Shown here: positions 41,679 through 43,872 of the stretch, one piece after another
How the letters are laid out: each line of letters starts with the position of its first letter
How positions within the stretch are numbered: the stretch's first letter is position 1
From: Candidatus Desulfatifera sulfidica
GTDB taxonomy: Bacteria > Desulfobacterota > Desulfobulbia > Desulfobulbales > Desulfocapsaceae
DNA: 43,872 nt
Assembly: GCA_014381505.1 (NCBI GenBank)
Contig: JACNLK010000022.1
Span: 1 to 43,872, forward strand
Direction of reading: 5' to 3'
The notes under the pieces: model-generated
What the model was told of the DNA's origin: nothing
Seen by the model: only the letters and a program-made list of their open reading frames with translations
The model's database searches: none
Made by a program: the position numbers and the translations under genes

Positions 41679-43872
41679 CTACCAGCGATAGATCAAAGAC
41701 AGGGAACCCTGTTCCCGTCGATACTCACTGCCATTCATAATATTAACAGCGGTATTTAATAAGAAATCAGGCCTGATTTCAAGGAAAATATTCGCATTGA
41801 GTATATGAATATCATAGCCTCCAGACTCATACCCCAGCGAATAATCCAGGGTGTAATAACTGGGCACACCACGGCCGGAAATATCCTGCGCCAGCTGATG
41901 TTTAAAATGGACACCTACCAGCTGTTGCCAGAATTCCCCTGGACTCCAATATGGATGATCTCCTGGTTGAAAACCATCTTCAAAGCTGTAATCACGGCCG
42001 AGATTTTCTCCACTGTGATGCAGATACTCATACCCATAGCGCAACTGCAACAACAACGGCTCCCTGTTCAGTACGTAAGCCCCCCAGACATAATATCGAT
42101 TCTGCTGGTTCGCGTCGCTGAACTGTCGATGCCTATACTCACCTCCGACCTGAAGACGTGGTAAAAAATTAACCATCAGCCCAGCTCCAAGATCACGATG
42201 GTCAATTTCCTGCTCCAGGGCCTCTAACGTATCATCCACCAGATCCCGCTCAAACCGTGCATACCCTTCACCCCAATCACCTAAACGTCCACGTAGCTCA
42301 AGCCCAAAAAGTGGGCTCACTCCAGGCTCACTGTCCTGGCTCTCAACTCCAACCTGAAGCCCAAGGGACAGGTTGTCCCCCATACGATTGAGATAATCTA
42401 CCCGAAACCGGTTGCACCACAGGTTTTGATCAGTTGTCCCCGACTCATAAAAACTTCGCGTTACAACCAACTCCATCTCCTGATGCAGATCCTGCATCAA
42501 CCAGGCGCCCAAACCAAAAGAATTACGCTGTTGATCGATATAATCATCTCGTCCCTTTTGGTTTTCATGATCAATAACAGCCCAATACCTGGTTTGTCGT
42601 TTGAGATTATTTCGGGATACAGCATCGGCCAGACCTGGATAATTGGGATTAATTCGACCTATTCGCTCGTATATGGCGGCTTCCCGACCAAGCATACCCA
42701 AACGGCTATAGATCCCAGCTAAATCAAAAAGGCTTTCAAGCGTCGTCTGATCAGAAGACAGCGCCTCGTATTCATGCAGGGCCAGAAAATCATCTCCCAC
42801 GGTCATAGCCTTACGGGCAGAAAGCTCTCGAACCACTAATTGCTGCCAGCGATAGTCAACATAAAGATCGACGCTGATCCTGGCCTCAGGTTCACCCGCT
42901 CTTTCAAGAACAAAGGAAGGAGACATAACCACTTCCAATCGATCAGGCTCCGGTGGATAAGTAAAAGTCAGCTTATGCAAAAGACTCCGACTGGTGAGCG
43001 GAAGTTGCAATTCAGTTCCAGCCTGTTGCAGGTACTCATCAAAACGTTGATCCACCGAAGGTTGCAGCATTCTCTCGTAAACAGACACGGCATCGCGATG
43101 ACGGCGATCAGCCCAAAGCGCGCGCGCCAAGAGGAGGTGACGCCAATATGACAACCCTTCAGGGCTGTTCTGCGCGGCCTCATCAACCTGACCTCTCTTT
43201 TTGACAGCCGATAGTTCAGAACTCAAGGCATCAATAAGCGCCGGGTATTCTCCCTGCAGAAACATAAGCTCGAGTCGTTGACGATGGAAAAATTCTTCAT
43301 TGGGATATCGACTGACCAGCTCATCCAACAAGAGTCGTGCCTCTTCCAACCCACCATGGTGACGCAGGATATCAGCCTCCAGCAAAACAGCTCGCACTGA
43401 CTCCCGACAGCCGTTCTGGCTTTCACGCACCAGAATCAGACCAACATCGTACAAACCGTACTGATAACAAAATTCTGCCGCCTGCAACAAACGAGAAGGG
43501 AGCAATTCATCTGAGAAAGAAGATTGTATTCTGTTGGCCGCAAGCAGGTCATCTCCACCAGATTCAAATAACGCCGATAAAATGACTAGTTCAACCTCGC
43601 CAGGCATACGCCCAAGGACTTCAGAAGCCAAATCTCTTCCACTCTCGAACCAACCAGCTTGATAATACAAACGAAGCAAAATCAGATCCAACTGAAGAAG
43701 TTTCTCCAGTCTTTCGGGAAATTCTGTTGTTGACACGTTCTGTCGATACTGCAAAGCAGAATCTATTGCCTGGTGAATTTTCCCGCTTGCAGCAAGCCAC
43801 TGTAACTGATCAAAAAACAGGTCTGTCTGAGCCTGGCTGGAATCTACAGACAGGCTCAAATTCATATCACTC
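41679..43872 (-). CDS. TPR-containing outer-membrane beta-barrel protein, partial at N-terminus (PelB/PgaA-like architecture)
   Basis: At least 730 residues, open to the right edge: the codons before the first ATG at 43865 are also open, and no signal peptide is present, so the true start is outside the window. The N-terminal two-thirds is helical with TPR-like repeats (for example YYQAGWFESGRDLASEVLGRMP, ALFDLAGIYSRLG-like segments). From about residue 430 alternating aromatic strands build a beta-barrel (RYWAVIDHENQKGRDDY onward), ending in LIYRW, a typical OMP C-terminal signal. This TPR-then-barrel layout is seen in exopolysaccharide export porins such as PgaA and PelB, but the identity is inferred. 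An intergenic stretch of 143 bases separates it from greA. Confidence 0.82.
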   Translation of the reverse strand, partial: SDMNLSLSVDSSQAQTDLFFDQLQWLAASGKIHQAIDSALQYRQNVSTTEFPERLEKLLQLDLILLRLYYQAGWFESGRDLASEVLGRMPGEVELVILSALFESGGDDLLAANRIQSSFSDELLPSRLLQAAEFCYQYGLYDVGLILVRESQNGCRESVRAVLLEADILRHHGGLEEARLLLDELVSRYPNEEFFHRQRLELMFLQGEYPALIDALSSELSAVKKRGQVDEAAQNSPEGLSYWRHLLLARALWADRRHRDAVSVYERMLQPSVDQRFDEYLQQAGTELQLPLTSRSLLHKLTFTYPPEPDRLEVVMSPSFVLERAGEPEARISVDLYVDYRWQQLVVRELSARKAMTVGDDFLALHEYEALSSDQTTLESLFDLAGIYSRLGMLGREAAIYERIGRINPNYPGLADAVSRNNLKRQTRYWAVIDHENQKGRDDYIDQQRNSFGLGAWLMQDLHQEMELVVTRSFYESGTTDQNLWCNRFRVDYLNRMGDNLSLGLQVGVESQDSEPGVSPLFGLELRGRLGDWGEGYARFERDLVDDTLEALEQEIDHRDLGAGLMVNFLPRLQVGGEYRHRQFSDANQQNRYYVWGAYVLNREPLLLQLRYGYEYLHHSGENLGRDYSFEDGFQPGDHPYWSPGEFWQQLVGVHFKHQLAQDISGRGVPSYYTLDYSLGYESGGYDIHILNANIFLEIRPDFLLNTAVNIMNGSEYRREQGSLSLIYRW

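Noticed and set aside
1-43872. tRNA genes, rRNA genes, CRISPR arrays, prophage or insertion sequences
   Set aside because: No T-loop-like GGTTCGA motifs in suitable context, no regularly spaced repeats and no transposase, integrase or phage protein seen on either strand.

Overview
The window looks like chromosomal DNA of an anaerobic, respiratory Desulfobacterota bacterium, most likely from the Desulfobulbales. This is inferred from gene content; no 16S gene is present. Supporting genes are an anaerobic CO dehydrogenase next to folD, a selenocysteine formate dehydrogenase grouped with a corrinoid-activator-like ASKHA protein (Wood-Ljungdahl themes), NrfHA nitrite reductase, a polysulfide/thiosulfate-reductase-like molybdoenzyme with a TorD chaperone, and an exported multi-rhodanese lipoprotein. 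Base composition looks even, and I see no phage, transposase, tRNA, rRNA or CRISPR array.

Layout. 1-4.2 kb, minus strand: malic enzyme, a three-hairpin element, folD, and the N-terminal part of cooS running off the left edge. 4.2-7.8 kb, plus strand: a KamA/EpmB-like radical SAM protein, rarA and pldA. 7.9-10.0 kb, minus: nrfHA with its terminator. 10.6-11.6 kb, plus: an FAH-family enzyme and a small Cys-rich protein. 11.7-15.9 kb, minus: a substrate-binding-protein/GGDEF receptor and a potassium channel with RCK domains. 16.4-19.4 kb, plus: a hybrid histidine kinase. 19.4-25.4 kb, minus: a translationally coupled operon of Sec-formate dehydrogenase, a sulfhydrogenase-beta-like FeS protein, a gamma-like flavoprotein and an ASKHA/2Fe-2S protein. 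25.6-26.6 kb, minus: ppaC. 26.9-29.5 kb, plus: an unknown membrane protein and an M18 aminopeptidase. 29.9-35.7 kb: torD-like, Mo-oxidoreductase and FeS subunit genes, a small unknown on the minus strand, and the triple-rhodanese lipoprotein. 35.9-43.9 kb: ettA, tsaC, a purD-purE fusion, a tetR-type regulator, greA and a partial TPR/beta-barrel outer-membrane protein.

Two genes are interrupted by an in-frame UGA that I read as selenocysteine. In fdhF the UGA lies at the catalytic site and is followed by a hairpin with a GGUCU apical loop, as in the well-known E. coli fdhF SECIS. In the rhodanese lipoprotein the UGA lies in the catalytic loop of domain 1 (CGGPT-U-GMS), again followed by a GC hairpin presenting GGUCU. 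A naive annotation splits both genes. The selenocysteine rhodanese beside an extracytoplasmic Mo/FeS oxidoreductase without a membrane anchor gene is the best candidate for an under-described sulfur (or selenium) system here.

How the parts may work together (inference): formate dehydrogenase with sulfhydrogenase-type subunits would exchange electrons between formate and NAD(P)H for the methyl branch served by FolD. CooS would serve the carbonyl branch, and the ASKHA protein would reactivate a corrinoid protein. NrfHA and the Mo/FeS enzyme are periplasmic reductases, and the rhodanese would handle sulfane sulfur in the same compartment.
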